Shown here: positions 8,302 to 17,396 of the stretch, one piece after another
Numbering within the stretch: position 1 is the stretch's first letter
How the letters are laid out: the number at the start of each line of letters is the position of its first letter
NCBI RefSeq assembly: GCF_001895005.1
Contig: NZ_BCXH01000006.1
Coordinates: 62,001-126,000 of the forward strand
Direction: 5' to 3'
Length of the DNA stretch: 64,000 bases
Source: Rhodococcus yunnanensis NBRC 103083
GTDB lineage: Bacteria > Actinomycetota > Actinomycetes > Mycobacteriales > Mycobacteriaceae
Notes under the pieces: generated by a model
Databases searched by the model: none
Told to the model about the DNA's origin: nothing
What the model saw: only the letters and a program-made list of their open reading frames with translations
Translations under genes and position numbers: made by a program

Positions 8302-9249
8302 ATGACGGCTATGTGGTTCGGACTTGCAGCGATCGCCCTGGTTGGCGCGGTCGCACTCCTCTATATCGATCGGTCGCGGCGTGACCAGCTCGGACGTGTG
8401 CGCCAGTTGTGGGCGAAGGCGCAGGGGTACACCTACTCGGCAGTCGACGAGGACATCATCGGATTGTTCCGGCGTGCAGCACTCGCCAAGCCGGAGCACA
8501 CCGCCGCTCTCGACGTCGTGCGGGGCGTGCGGCGCGGCGAGAAGTTCGTACTGTTCGACGTCGAAGAAGAGACGACCATCGTCGCGGTGCAGCGGCCCGT
8601 CGGGTCCGCCGTCGACATCGATCTTCGGCTGAAGTCGACTCCGCCGCCGCGAGACCGCGACATGGAGTTGCTCGGATCGATCGGGCCACGCGTCGTGTTC
8701 GCCACCGATATCGAGATCGCCCGCCGCGTATGCGACCAGAGGATGGCGGCGTTCACCGAGACAGTGCCCTCGCATGTGTCGTTGCTGTGGAGCGAGAACG
8801 AATGGACGCTCGGGTCGTTGCCGCTCGGATCGAGCGGACGTGACTGGGATGCGGCCATCGATGCCGTCGCGCGGCTCTCCGGAATGCTGCACGTACTGCC
8901 GCCGGTCTCGCGACGCCCCGGAGCGAATCCCCGTTCGGCGCCGCCTCGGTCGCCCCAGCCCCAGCCCCGATCGCAACAGCCCCAACCGCAACAGCCCCAA
9001 CCGCAACAGCCCCAACCGCAACAGCCCAAGTCGATTCAGCCAACCCAGTCGCGTCGTCGGCCGGAACCGGAACGTTCCGATTCCCCGCGTCCGCCGATCC
9101 GTCAGTCGGGCGACCGTGATGCTCGCGGGCCGCGGCCTGTGCAGGGGCCCGCGCAGGCGCCCCGCGTCGAGCCGCCGAGACGACCGCAAGGGCAGGCTCG
9201 GCCGACACCGATCACTCGGGACTCGGACCGCCGACCCACCGACTCGTGA
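8302..9249 (+). CDS. conserved membrane-anchored protein (Rv0383c-like)
   Basis: 315 aa with an N-terminal signal anchor (MWFGLAAIALVGAVALLYID). A conserved domain runs to about residue 205, and a disordered Pro/Gln/Arg-rich tail follows with tandem QPQPQQ repeats. Position between clpB and pyrE matches the actinobacterial Rv0383c family (from memory), whose function is not known. A TATAAG box lies about 10 nt before the start. Confidence 0.7.
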   Translation: MTAMWFGLAAIALVGAVALLYIDRSRRDQLGRVRQLWAKAQGYTYSAVDEDIIGLFRRAALAKPEHTAALDVVRGVRRGEKFVLFDVEEETTIVAVQRPVGSAVDIDLRLKSTPPPRDRDMELLGSIGPRVVFATDIEIARRVCDQRMAAFTETVPSHVSLLWSENEWTLGSLPLGSSGRDWDAAIDAVARLSGMLHVLPPVSRRPGANPRSAPPRSPQPQPRSQQPQPQQPQPQQPQPQQPKSIQPTQSRRRPEPERSDSPRPPIRQSGDRDARGPRPVQGPAQAPRVEPPRRPQGQARPTPITRDSDRRPTDS

Positions 9250-9303
9250 TCGAGCTTGCGACACATGGCTACTGATTCGTGAGAAAGCTATAACCTTCTT
9301 CGC

Positions 9304-10116
9304 ATGACCGCTGAGCCGATCGAACCCGTGTCCCCCCGGAAGCTTCGTCCAGTGGCGCTCGTCACCGGTCCGACATCGGGGTTGGGCGCCGGGTATGCGC
9401 GGCATCTCGCGGCGCGCGGCTACGACCTGGTACTCGTGGCGAGGAACGAGCTGAAACTGCGTTCGCTGGCCGACGACCTACGGCTGGGATTCGGTGCGGA
9501 CTCGGAGATCATCGCTGCCGACCTGGCCACGCAGCAGGGACGGGATCTGGTGATCGACCGTCTGGGGCGCGGAGTCGAATTCCTGGTCAACAATGCGGGA
9601 TTCGGCACGTCGGGTGAATTCTGGACGGCACCGACGGAACTGCTGCAGGCGCAGCTCGACGTCAACGTGACCGCTGTGATGCAGTTGACCCGCGCAGCGC
9701 TTCCGTCGATGGTGGCTGCCGCCAAGGGCACCGTCGTCAACGTTGCCAGTGTCGCTGGACTGTTGGCAGGACGCGGCTCGACGTACTCGGCGTCGAAGGC
9801 GTACGTCGTCTCGTTCTCCGAGGGGCTCTCGGGCGGTCTGGCAGGTACGGGAGTCCAGGTGCAAGCGCTGTGCCCCGGGTTCATCAGAACCGAGTTCCAC
9901 GAGCGGGCAGGCATCGAGATGTCGACCATTCCTCGGTTCATGTGGCTGAACGTCGAGCAGGTGGTGCATGCGTCGATGAGCGATCTGAGCAAGGGGAAGG
10001 TCATCAGCGTCCCGGGTGCGCAATACAAGCTGCTCACCGCGGTCGGCACGAAAATACCGAAATCCGCAGTGCGGAAGCTGACGAACGTCGTCGGACGTGG
10101 TCGCGGGCGAACATAG
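9304..10116 (+). CDS. short-chain dehydrogenase/reductase
   Basis: 270 aa classical SDR. The NAD(P)-binding GPTSGLGAGYA sits near residue 22, NNAGFG marks the beta-4 region, and the catalytic SxnYxxxK motif appears as Ser in NVASVAG with YSASKAY. RNELKLR after beta-2 suggests NADP(H) preference. The substrate cannot be told. A TATAAC -10 box at 9289-9294 lies just upstream of the ATG. Confidence 0.85.
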   Translation: MTAEPIEPVSPRKLRPVALVTGPTSGLGAGYARHLAARGYDLVLVARNELKLRSLADDLRLGFGADSEIIAADLATQQGRDLVIDRLGRGVEFLVNNAGFGTSGEFWTAPTELLQAQLDVNVTAVMQLTRAALPSMVAAAKGTVVNVASVAGLLAGRGSTYSASKAYVVSFSEGLSGGLAGTGVQVQALCPGFIRTEFHERAGIEMSTIPRFMWLNVEQVVHASMSDLSKGKVISVPGAQYKLLTAVGTKIPKSAVRKLTNVVGRGRGRT

Positions 10117-10177
10117 TTCCGCGCGTCCGGGCGTGCCTGCGGGCGTGTCGTGGCGAACACCGATAAATTCGTACCTT

Positions 10178-10747
10178 GTGACTGTTTTCGTGATCCTGGC
10201 GATCCTCGTTCTGGTGGTCCTTGCCTACGCGGCAAGCGTCGAACGGCGGGTGCGACGCTACAGATCCCACACCGCAGCCAGCAGAGCGCTGGTCACCGTC
10301 GAACTCGAGCGCAGGTACGTCCAGCTGGAGCCGTTCATCGCCGCTGTCGATTCCTCGGGAATGGACCAGGAGAAGGTCCGCCAGCTCGTGGGGGCGCGGT
10401 CGTGGTCGAAGGCAGTGCGTGACCGCGGGCTCGGTCTCGGTGCACAGGCAGCGGCGGAGAACGCGCTGTCGGCGGCCGTCCACGCAGTGCTCGCCGAATC
10501 GCACCAGCATCCGAAGCTGAAGGCCAACTGGGCCTTTCAGGGTCCGGCCGGAGACCTCGAGACCACCGAGAAGCGGATCGTCGGTGCCGTCCGCGTCTAC
10601 AACGACAACGCGTACGCACTCTCGCTGATCCGGGCGTCGTTTCCGTCGAAAGTCGTCGCCGCGATGCTGAAGGTCACCAGCCCCGAACCGTTCGTCGAAC
10701 ACGTCGATCCCGTCGGCGACGCACAGCCCGAGGACGTCGTCGCGTAG
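10178..10747 (+). CDS. LemA family protein
   Basis: 189 aa. An N-terminal transmembrane helix (VFVILAILVLVVLAYAASVE) is followed by a helical domain with the VYNDNAYALSLIRASFPSKVVA signature of LemA proteins. The reading frame extends back to a GTG at 10097 inside the SDR gene. I prefer GTG 10178, which places the membrane helix at the N-terminus as in other LemA proteins. Role unknown, envelope-associated. Confidence 0.75.
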   Translation: MTVFVILAILVLVVLAYAASVERRVRRYRSHTAASRALVTVELERRYVQLEPFIAAVDSSGMDQEKVRQLVGARSWSKAVRDRGLGLGAQAAAENALSAAVHAVLAESHQHPKLKANWAFQGPAGDLETTEKRIVGAVRVYNDNAYALSLIRASFPSKVVAAMLKVTSPEPFVEHVDPVGDAQPEDVVA

Positions 10748-10815
10748 GTCGGCAGATCCTGCGCCGAGCACGGTCGGTAGATTCGTCTGCGGAATCGACC
10801 CGAAGGGAATCTCTC

Positions 10816-11391
10816 ATGGCCGACAGTGCCGGCAGGACTCACAGCGCCGAGCGGGCAGACTTGGCCGAGCGTGCAGAATTGGCCGGGCTCGTGCGCGACC
10901 TGGCCGTCGTGCACGGCAAGGTGACGCTGTCGTCGGGCAAGGAAGCCGACTACTACGTCGATCTTCGTCGCGCGACGCTGCATCACCGCGCCGGTGCGCT
11001 GATCGGATCGCAGATGCGCGAACTGGTCGCCGATTGGGAGTTCGACGCCGTGGGCGGCCTGACCATGGGTGCAGACCCCGTCGCGCTGGCGATCATGCAC
11101 GCGCAGGGCCGACCCATCGACGCGTTCGTGGTTCGCAAGGCCGCAAAAGCGCACGGGATGCAGCGACAGATCGAGGGGCCGGACATCGTCGGCAAGCGAG
11201 TTCTGGTCGTCGAGGACACCACGACCACGGGGAACTCCCCGCTCACCGCCGTCAAGGCACTGCGTGACGCGGGCGCAACGGTCGTCGGAGTTGCTACCGT
11301 CGTCGACCGGGCCACCGGCGCCGACGACGTCATCGCGGCCGAGGGCCTCGAGTACCGCTCGCTTCTGGGTCTGGGAGACCTGGGCCTGTAG
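10816..11391 (+). CDS. pyrE: orotate phosphoribosyltransferase
   Basis: 191 aa. Converts orotate plus PRPP to OMP in pyrimidine synthesis. The PRPP-binding loop VLVVEDTTTTGNSPLTAV and the upstream LSSGKEADYYVDLRRATLH and VGGLTMGADPVALA segments are family hallmarks. The roughly 20 N-terminal residues before ELAGLVRDLAVV are variable. It ends 12 nt before the convergent sortase gene. Confidence 0.95.
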   Translation: MADSAGRTHSAERADLAERAELAGLVRDLAVVHGKVTLSSGKEADYYVDLRRATLHHRAGALIGSQMRELVADWEFDAVGGLTMGADPVALAIMHAQGRPIDAFVVRKAAKAHGMQRQIEGPDIVGKRVLVVEDTTTTGNSPLTAVKALRDAGATVVGVATVVDRATGADDVIAAEGLEYRSLLGLGDLGL

Positions 11392-11403
11392 GACGAAGCT
11401 GCC

Positions 11404-11988
11404 TCACGTGACGTGCGCGACGACGATGTAATTGTCGTTCGTGGGTTCGCCGTTTCGCACGTCGCAGTTGGCGAGGATCAGGCGGCCCGGTACTTGGGCG
11501 CGTAAGTCGTTGTCGCTCAACAGCGAACCCTTGGGTAAGGGTCCGACGGTGTCGACGGAGTACCGCAGGACCCCGCTCGATGTTCGCAGCACTATTTCGT
11601 CTCCCGGCTGCGCCACTCCCAAGGCCTTGAACGGAGCATCGCGCTTGGAGTAGTTGTGTCCCACAACCACTACCGTCTCCTGGGTGTCGGTTCCCGGCAG
11701 TCCGCTCTCGGCCCACCACGCAGGTAGTTCGTCGACCGGGTTCAACACTTGGTCGCTGTTGCGGAACAGGCCTTCGGGGTCCACCGGACTGCTCATGTAC
11801 GTCACCGAATCGGCCGATCTCAGTTCTATCCAGTCGGGCTGGGCAGGTGCAACCGGGGCGGGTGGAGCCACGGAGATCCGTGACTCCACCGCTGACCGGT
11901 CCGGAGGAACCACTGCCGGTTCCTCTGCGGCGCAACCCGATACGAGAAGTGCCAGCCCCAGTGCGACTGCGAGTCTACGAAGACGCAT
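11404..11988 (-). CDS. sortase-like lipoprotein
   Basis: 194 aa. The N-terminal MRLRRLAVALGLALLVSGC is a lipoprotein signal with Cys19 as the lipid site. The rest looks like an actinobacterial class F-type sortase fold: His in VVVGHNY, Cys in LILANCD (the TLxTC position), a nearby Arg in DVRNG, and a final YIVVAHV strand. I chose ATG 11988; the frame continues upstream inside the next gene. It overlaps by 14 nt the 3' end of the upstream surface-protein gene, so the two are translationally coupled, and the surface protein may be its substrate (inference). Confidence 0.75.
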   Translation of the reverse strand: MRLRRLAVALGLALLVSGCAAEEPAVVPPDRSAVESRISVAPPAPVAPAQPDWIELRSADSVTYMSSPVDPEGLFRNSDQVLNPVDELPAWWAESGLPGTDTQETVVVVGHNYSKRDAPFKALGVAQPGDEIVLRTSSGVLRYSVDTVGPLPKGSLLSDNDLRAQVPGRLILANCDVRNGEPTNDNYIVVAHVT

Positions 11989-13813
11989 CTGTCGAGTTGC
12001 GACGACGCAGGTAGATGCCGCCGCCGACGGCCGCGATCGCGACGATGCCGACTCCGGCCAGGATCGCCGGGGTGGCGGACGAGCTGTCGGAGCCACCCGA
12101 CGCCGCGTCCGAGGAATCCCCGAGAGCGAGGTCCACCGCGGGCAGCTCGCCGGCGACAACGGTGACGCCGTCGTCGTTGGTGGTGAAGTAGTCCGCGACG
12201 GTGAACGAGCCGTCCTCGTTGGACACGCCGATCAATTCGACACCGGTCTCGTCGACGACGACCGACGTATCACTGACCTGCGTGACCGGGACGTCCTCCT
12301 TGACGGTGGTGCCCAGGTTGATCGTCCAGCTGAACTTCGGTCCACTGGCGGCCACTTCGGCTGCCTTTGCCACCAGATCGGCTTCCGCCTTCGTCGCTGC
12401 ATCGGCAGCTGTCTTCGCGTCCGTTGCCGCCGTCTGCGCGGCCGTCAACTCGCCTGCCTTCGCGTCGGCGTCCGCCTGGGCCGCTGTCACTGCAGCGTCG
12501 GCTTCGGTGACCTCGGCTTCGGCAGCGGCTGCGGCGGCGTTGGCGTCGTCCACTGCCTGCTGCGCGGATGTGACTGCAGCTTCGAGGGTGGCGATGTCCG
12601 CGTCCGACGGTGCTGCGGCGAGGTCGGCTTCGGCTGCGGTGGCAGCTTCGGCTGCGGCTGCGGCGGCGGCCTGAGCTGCCGTGGCGGCAGCGCGCGCGTC
12701 GTCGGCAGCCTTGTTGGCTTCTACTGCAGCCTCGGTGGAGGCGGCGGCGGTGGCTTCGAGCTCTTTGGCTCTCGCCTCGGCAGCGGTGGCCACGTCGAGT
12801 GCAGTTCGTGCTTCGATCGCTGCCGACAGGGATTCCGCTGCCCTGGCTGCAGCGGCCCGTATCGCCGCACTGACCTTCGCGATGTTGAGTGTCTTGAACG
12901 AATCCTGCACTGCTGTCAGCGAATCCTGCAACGCCTTCGCCGACGCCTCGGCATCGGCTGACGCCGTTGCAGCAAGTTCGGCCTTGGCATCCGCGTCGGC
13001 TCTCGCAGCAGTGGCGGCCGCGACGTCGGCCGGGGTACCGGCTGCCTTCGCGGTCGCTTCGAGCTCGTCTGCCAATGCCGCCGCAGCAGCTGCTTCGGCA
13101 TCGGCGTCGGTCTTCGCCTGCGCTGCGGCATCGGAAGCGGCCTGCAGATCGGCGGTGTCGGACTTGGCCTTGTTGACCGCTGCGACCGCCGCGATCCTGT
13201 CCAGCTCCGCAGCTGCGGCGACGGTGTCCGCCTGCGTGGCCTTGGCCGCAGCGTCTGCGGCAGCGAGCTCGGCCTTGGTCACCGCGGTGCTGGCAGCAGC
13301 GTCGGCGGTAGTGGCCGCGTCGAGTCGTACCTGCGCGGCGGTAGAGGCTTCGACTGCCGCCTTGCTCTTCGCTTCGGCGTCGACGAGCGCTTGCTTCTCG
13401 GCGTCGGACAGCTGCGGGACGATATCGAGGTTGATCGTCGCAGTTCCGTCCGCGTTGAACACCACTCCGCCGGTGATCTGAGGAAAGGGTCGCTCGGTGG
13501 ACGGCGCGGCGGGCGGAGGGACGGCCGCAACGGAGGCGTCGCCGGTTCCGGCGGTGGGAACCTGGGCAGGCGGCTGTAGCTCGCCGGTTGCGGTGTCGGT
13601 GCTCTCGGGTGTCGTCGCCTCAGGGCTGGTTGCCGGTGCCGACGTTTCTCCGGTCTCCACCTCTGTCGGAGCGTCGACGGCGGGTGTCTCGGCAGGCGTT
13701 TCCGGCTGTGCGCTGGCGATACCCGGTCCTGCGAGGGCGAACGACAGTGCAACTGCAGCGCCGGCTGCGGCGAGGCGGGTCTTCCGTGATCGAGTGATCG
13801 ACTTGTGCGACAT
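11975..13813 (-). CDS. Ala-rich coiled-coil surface protein with C-terminal anchor
   Basis: 612 aa. A Sec signal peptide ends near ASA (about residue 35). A Pro/Thr/Ala-rich linker runs to about 105, and a small region carries VVFNADGTATINLDIVPQ. Residues about 150-500 are extremely Ala-rich (A, D, E, K), giving predicted long alpha-helical coiled coils. A second small domain (KFSWTINLGTTVKEDVPVTQ) follows, then a Ser/Asp-rich stretch, a transmembrane helix (ILAGVGIVAIAAVGGGIYL) and an RRRNSTDASS tail. This has the shape of a sortase substrate, but no LPxTG or LAxTG motif precedes the helix. It overlaps the downstream sortase gene. Confidence 0.75.
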   Translation of the reverse strand: MSHKSITRSRKTRLAAAGAAVALSFALAGPGIASAQPETPAETPAVDAPTEVETGETSAPATSPEATTPESTDTATGELQPPAQVPTAGTGDASVAAVPPPAAPSTERPFPQITGGVVFNADGTATINLDIVPQLSDAEKQALVDAEAKSKAAVEASTAAQVRLDAATTADAAASTAVTKAELAAADAAAKATQADTVAAAAELDRIAAVAAVNKAKSDTADLQAASDAAAQAKTDADAEAAAAAALADELEATAKAAGTPADVAAATAARADADAKAELAATASADAEASAKALQDSLTAVQDSFKTLNIAKVSAAIRAAAARAAESLSAAIEARTALDVATAAEARAKELEATAAASTEAAVEANKAADDARAAATAAQAAAAAAAEAATAAEADLAAAPSDADIATLEAAVTSAQQAVDDANAAAAAAEAEVTEADAAVTAAQADADAKAGELTAAQTAATDAKTAADAATKAEADLVAKAAEVAASGPKFSWTINLGTTVKEDVPVTQVSDTSVVVDETGVELIGVSNEDGSFTVADYFTTNDDGVTVVAGELPAVDLALGDSSDAASGGSDSSSATPAILAGVGIVAIAAVGGGIYLRRRNSTDASS

Positions 13814-14109
13814 GGATCTTCTAGCCCTTCGGTCGTGGCAGCCGAGGCCGCCAACACTCCCGTCCCGATCCGGAAATGTCTTTAGTGAGGCACACGTACT
13901 AGTGCTCCAAGGACCGTAACGGACCGAAGGGTTTGTGAAGCTTTACCGGAGGATAGGTTATCGAAGTGTTACGTATGGGACTGAAGTGAAACAAGTGACT
14001 CCCGCGGTGTCACTAGTCTCCGACCGTCACCGCCTGTGCCTCGTCCACGCTGTGCGGTGCCGGGTCGTGATCGTCCACGTGGGCGAGGACCTTCGGCCGG
14101 TGGAGACCC

Positions 14110-15092
14110 GTGCCGATCCGCGCCGTGAGCGACGACCTGCGTGCCGTCGCCGGTCTCTTCGAATTCGTCGCGGCCAACCCCGCCGAGTCGCATTCCGTTC
14201 TGTGCCTGGCCCTTGGCAGCACGTGACCACCACCCACGCGGACAGCTGGTTCGGCCGAGTGACCCGAATTCCACACCATCGCGGGTTCAGCGACACCCAC
14301 TACATAGACGACCATGGGCTCAGCCAGATCACCGCAGCGCTGCCGTTGATCGGGTTGCCCCGCGATCAACAGCTCACCCTCACACGCGGGGACGGATCCG
14401 ACATAACTGTCGACGGGCTCGACGATCTGCAAGCCATGCGCATGATCCTGCTCCAAGTCCTCACGGCCGACGTTCGAGCGAGATCCGAACGTGCGATTAC
14501 GACTGTCTTTCCGCCGCCTCCGATCACAGCGCCGACGCCAACGGAACTTTGTCGAGGTTCCGCTACGCTCAGAGCAAGATCGACGTCGCACCGGACACCA
14601 TTCTCGTCGACCGTGAAGTAGCTGAAATTATTGCTGAACAACGAGATTGGCTGCACACTCACTGCCCGAATGTTGATCACCGCTTCTTGTTCGTCCAACG
14701 TAGCGGCAACCGTCGCGGCGACAAAACGTTCCATCCGGCACGTATAACTGGGTATTGCGCACGCTCAGTTCTGTGATTCAGATCAGAGATTCGCGCGGCC
14801 ACCGGTACAACTGAGTCACACTCACCGGTTTCGTCAGACCCGGCTCACCCGCCTGGCTGAACTCGGTTTACCGGTTCACGTGCTCCAACGCTATGCCGGC
14901 TATGCCACCCCGACGATGACCATGCACTACATCGCAGCCCGCGACGAACACGCCGAACAAGCATTTCTCGCGACCGCGAAGCTCCGCGCCGACGGCATCC
15001 GCATCGCATTGTCCAGCGAAGACCACGACAGCCTGCATCTATTCCGCAGTGCCGACCGAATCCTCCCGAACGGCTGTTGCATGCTTAGCTGA
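14110..15092 (+). pseudogene. decayed tyrosine recombinase/integrase
   Basis: Integrase-like peptide segments appear in order across different forward frames. They are DDLRAVAGLFEFVAANPAES (14128 on), HYIDDHGLSQITAALPLIGL (about 14300), GRRSSEIRTCDYDCL (about 14470), RYAQSKIDVAPDTILVDREV (about 14565), and THRFRQTRLTRLAELGLPVH running on to QRYAGYATPTMTMHYIAARD (about 14828-14950). At least three frame changes (near 14220, 14460 and 14750) and internal stops break it. The catalytic HxxR is altered: RFRQTR has Gln where His is expected, while the YIAARD tyrosine region remains. It marks the left edge of an apparent island. Confidence 0.7.
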
Positions 15093-15112
15093 GCCTCGTC
15101 AAAAGCGTCATC

Positions 15113-15455
15113 CAAGCCTGAAACGGTGTCGACGCCTATCGGCAACGCATGAAGAATCTGCCACTCCTCCTGCTGAGGTCTTCACTCTGCAGCGCTTCCG
15201 CTGTCCCCTCCTCGAACTGCTGATGTAGGTGCAGGAACCAGAATCCGATGCGCTTAGTGGTGTTCTGTTGAAGCATTCGACTCCCCGTCTTGTTGCGTAC
15301 GAACGTTCGAACCATTCCTCTTGGAGTCCTACAGGGCCGTGTGGATCCAGGGCATACTTAACGTCACGGTGAGTATATCTCGTGCACAATATAGTCGCAT
15401 GGTCCAGTATCTCGCATTGACGATATTAATGTCTTGGTGAGAGGTTTGTGACGTA
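15113..15455. other. gene-free region upstream of the island ABC operon
   Basis: No convincing gene is seen. The last 110 bases are clearly more AT-rich than the surroundings and hold AGTATCTCG at 15406-15414, a half-site of the MarR-type operator found at 24813, with a degraded partner arm at 15421-15429. The operon promoter is probably here. Confidence 0.55.
15406..15429. promoter_or_regulatory. degenerate MarR-type operator upstream of ABC operon
   Basis: AGTATCTCG, a 6-nt spacer, then CGATATTAA. The left arm is identical to the perfect palindrome at 24813-24836 and the spacing is the same; the right arm matches 5 of 9 positions. It lies 27 nt before the first operon start codon. Confidence 0.4.
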
Positions 15456-16466
15456 GTGAGCATCGAGGTGGCAACCGCCGTCCAGAGAAGAGACTCCGGG
15501 CACGGCCGAAGGATCGGACTTGGTCGGAGGAACACGTACGTTGCGCGACGACTCGGCTATGCGGCGTTCGTGATCTGGGCTGCATATACGTTGAGCTGGC
15601 TGCTGCTTTTCCTTCTGCCCAGCAACGCCGCCGAAATCATGCTTCGCAACATCAGTGGCGGCAGCTCGGCCGCAGACCCCGCTGCGATAGCAGCACTCGA
15701 ACAGAAATATGGACTCGATCGTCCACCGTTGGAGCAGTATTTGACGCTTCTGCTACGGGCGCTGCGAGGAGATCTAGGAACGTCGGTCGACACCGGCCTC
15801 CCAGTCACCACAGTGGTCGGACAAGCCGTCCCCAGTACATTGCAACTCGGAGCGGCTGGCCTGGTGTTGGGTACTGCCTTGGGACTGGCTATCGCAGTTG
15901 CTGCAAATCTGGTTCGTAGACCTTTTCTTCGGAACGCTCTGTTCGCTGTTCCTCCCCTGTTTTCCTCTCTACCGACGTTCTTCGTAGGGCTACTTCTGAT
16001 CCAGTTCTTTGCGTTCCGGCTCGGTTGGTTGCCCCCCATCGGAAGTGGCAGCACCAGTCAACTCGTATTGCCTGCGCTCACTCTGGCTATTCCAACGAGC
16101 GCCGGGATAGCGCAAGTGACTGCGACGAGCCTCCATGCAGGCATTCGTTCGCCCTACGGAGACTATCTACGAGCACGAGGTGTCCCACATCTGCGCATGG
16201 TGATCAGACACGCGCTACGAACTGCCATTATCCCCGCCACCACTCTGCTCGGCTTGTCAGTCGGGGGAATTCTCGCCGGCACAGTTGTGGTCGAGACCGT
16301 CTTTTCGCGTCAGGGCTTGGGCCGTCTTCTGCAGACATCGGTTATGCAGCAGGATATTCCAGTCGTACAAGGTGTCGTCATCTTCTCTGCCGTGATCTAC
16401 GCGGTGGCCAACCTGATCGTCGACATGGTCTACCCCAAGATCGACCCCAGAATCACGATTGGCTGA
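15456..16466 (+). CDS. ABC transporter permease, DppB/OppB type
   Basis: 336 aa integral membrane subunit of a dipeptide/oligopeptide/nickel-class importer. About six transmembrane helices are present, preceded by a roughly 30-residue basic N-terminus. The EAA-loop segment reads DYLRARGVPHLRMVIRHALR, and GLGRLLQTSVMQQDIPVVQG near the C-terminus is typical of DppB. Start GTG 15456. First gene of a tightly packed operon; the next permease starts 6 nt after its stop. Confidence 0.88.
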   Translation: MSIEVATAVQRRDSGHGRRIGLGRRNTYVARRLGYAAFVIWAAYTLSWLLLFLLPSNAAEIMLRNISGGSSAADPAAIAALEQKYGLDRPPLEQYLTLLLRALRGDLGTSVDTGLPVTTVVGQAVPSTLQLGAAGLVLGTALGLAIAVAANLVRRPFLRNALFAVPPLFSSLPTFFVGLLLIQFFAFRLGWLPPIGSGSTSQLVLPALTLAIPTSAGIAQVTATSLHAGIRSPYGDYLRARGVPHLRMVIRHALRTAIIPATTLLGLSVGGILAGTVVVETVFSRQGLGRLLQTSVMQQDIPVVQGVVIFSAVIYAVANLIVDMVYPKIDPRITIG

Positions 16467-16472
16467 ATCGAA

Positions 16473-17396
16473 ATGTCTGACAGAACATTGCTCGACTCCC
16501 TGGACTCCACCGTTCACGCATCAATGTCCTCGGCGATGGACAGGCAGGTCGGTGACCGCGAGCCGAGGTGGTCTCGGCGGAACCTGGCACGCGCTGTCCA
16601 CCCTCGAAAAGTGCAGCCGACTCTCGTCTTGTCCGTTCTCGTCTTGCTGGTCGTCGTACTTTTCGCGGCGTTTCCTTCGATCTTGACCGCCTACAATCCA
16701 TACGCCAGAGACTTGACCAATATTCTGGCCGAGCCATCCTTTGCGCATCCATTCGGCACGGACAGTCTCGGACGTGATCTGTTCACACGATTCGTGTTCG
16801 GGACCAGAACGACTCTGGTCGCAGCACTGCTCGCGCTGACAATCGGCGTATCCGTCAGCATCGCGATCGGCCTGCTTGCAGGTTATTTCAGAGGTCTCGT
16901 GGACGAGATTGTCGGACGTCTGATCGATGTGTTCTTGGCGGTGCCCGGACTGCTTGTCGCACTCATGCTCGTGACAGGCTTGGGCTTCGGGATCGTCAAT
17001 ATCGCTATCGCAGTCGGCGTCAGTTCCATCGCGTCACTCACCCGCGTTCTGCGTGCCGAAGTTCTTCGCGTGCGCACATCGGATTTCGTAACAGCTGCAA
17101 CGCATTCAGGGGTCAGGTGGTACCGAATTCTCCGGCGGCATGTTCTTCCTCATGCCCTAGGCCCGGTGGTCGCTCTCTCAGCGCTGGAGTTCGGGGGTGC
17201 CCTACTTGCTATCTCTGCCTTGAGCTTTCTAGGCTTCGGCGCGCAACCGCCGACACCGGAATGGGGTGCGTTGGTGTCGGACGGCCGAACGTATCTCGCA
17301 TACGCGTGGTGGCTTACCACATTGCCCGGGCTCGCCGTTGTTCTGGTGGTACTCGCAACGAACCGAATCAGCAAGTTCGTGGAGAGTGTCCGATGA
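16473..17396 (+). CDS. ABC transporter permease, DppC/OppC type
   Basis: 307 aa. Contains the DppC hallmark HPFGTDSLGRDLFTRFVFGT after the first helix, and the permease motif VTAATHSGVRWYRILRRHVL followed by SFLGFGAQPPTPEWG. Its stop overlaps the ATG of the ATPase gene (ATGA). It would pair with the preceding permease to form the membrane channel. Confidence 0.9.
   Translation: MSDRTLLDSLDSTVHASMSSAMDRQVGDREPRWSRRNLARAVHPRKVQPTLVLSVLVLLVVVLFAAFPSILTAYNPYARDLTNILAEPSFAHPFGTDSLGRDLFTRFVFGTRTTLVAALLALTIGVSVSIAIGLLAGYFRGLVDEIVGRLIDVFLAVPGLLVALMLVTGLGFGIVNIAIAVGVSSIASLTRVLRAEVLRVRTSDFVTAATHSGVRWYRILRRHVLPHALGPVVALSALEFGGALLAISALSFLGFGAQPPTPEWGALVSDGRTYLAYAWWLTTLPGLAVVLVVLATNRISKFVESVR

Noticed and set aside
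11654-12961. Long plus-strand frames (also 12681-13481) over the Ala-rich gene
   Set aside because: Low-complexity antisense translation of the GCC/GCG-rich coiled-coil gene; no start signals or family motifs.
13935-14621. Plus-strand 228-codon ORF as a gene
   Set aside because: It mixes non-coding sequence with one frame of the broken integrase; annotated as part of that pseudogene instead.
15137-15290. Short ORFs ending in Cys (MKNLPLLLLRSSLC... and MRLVVFC) upstream of the island operon
   Set aside because: Considered as a second Cys attenuator, but no RBS, few Cys codons, and no leader-peptide motif.
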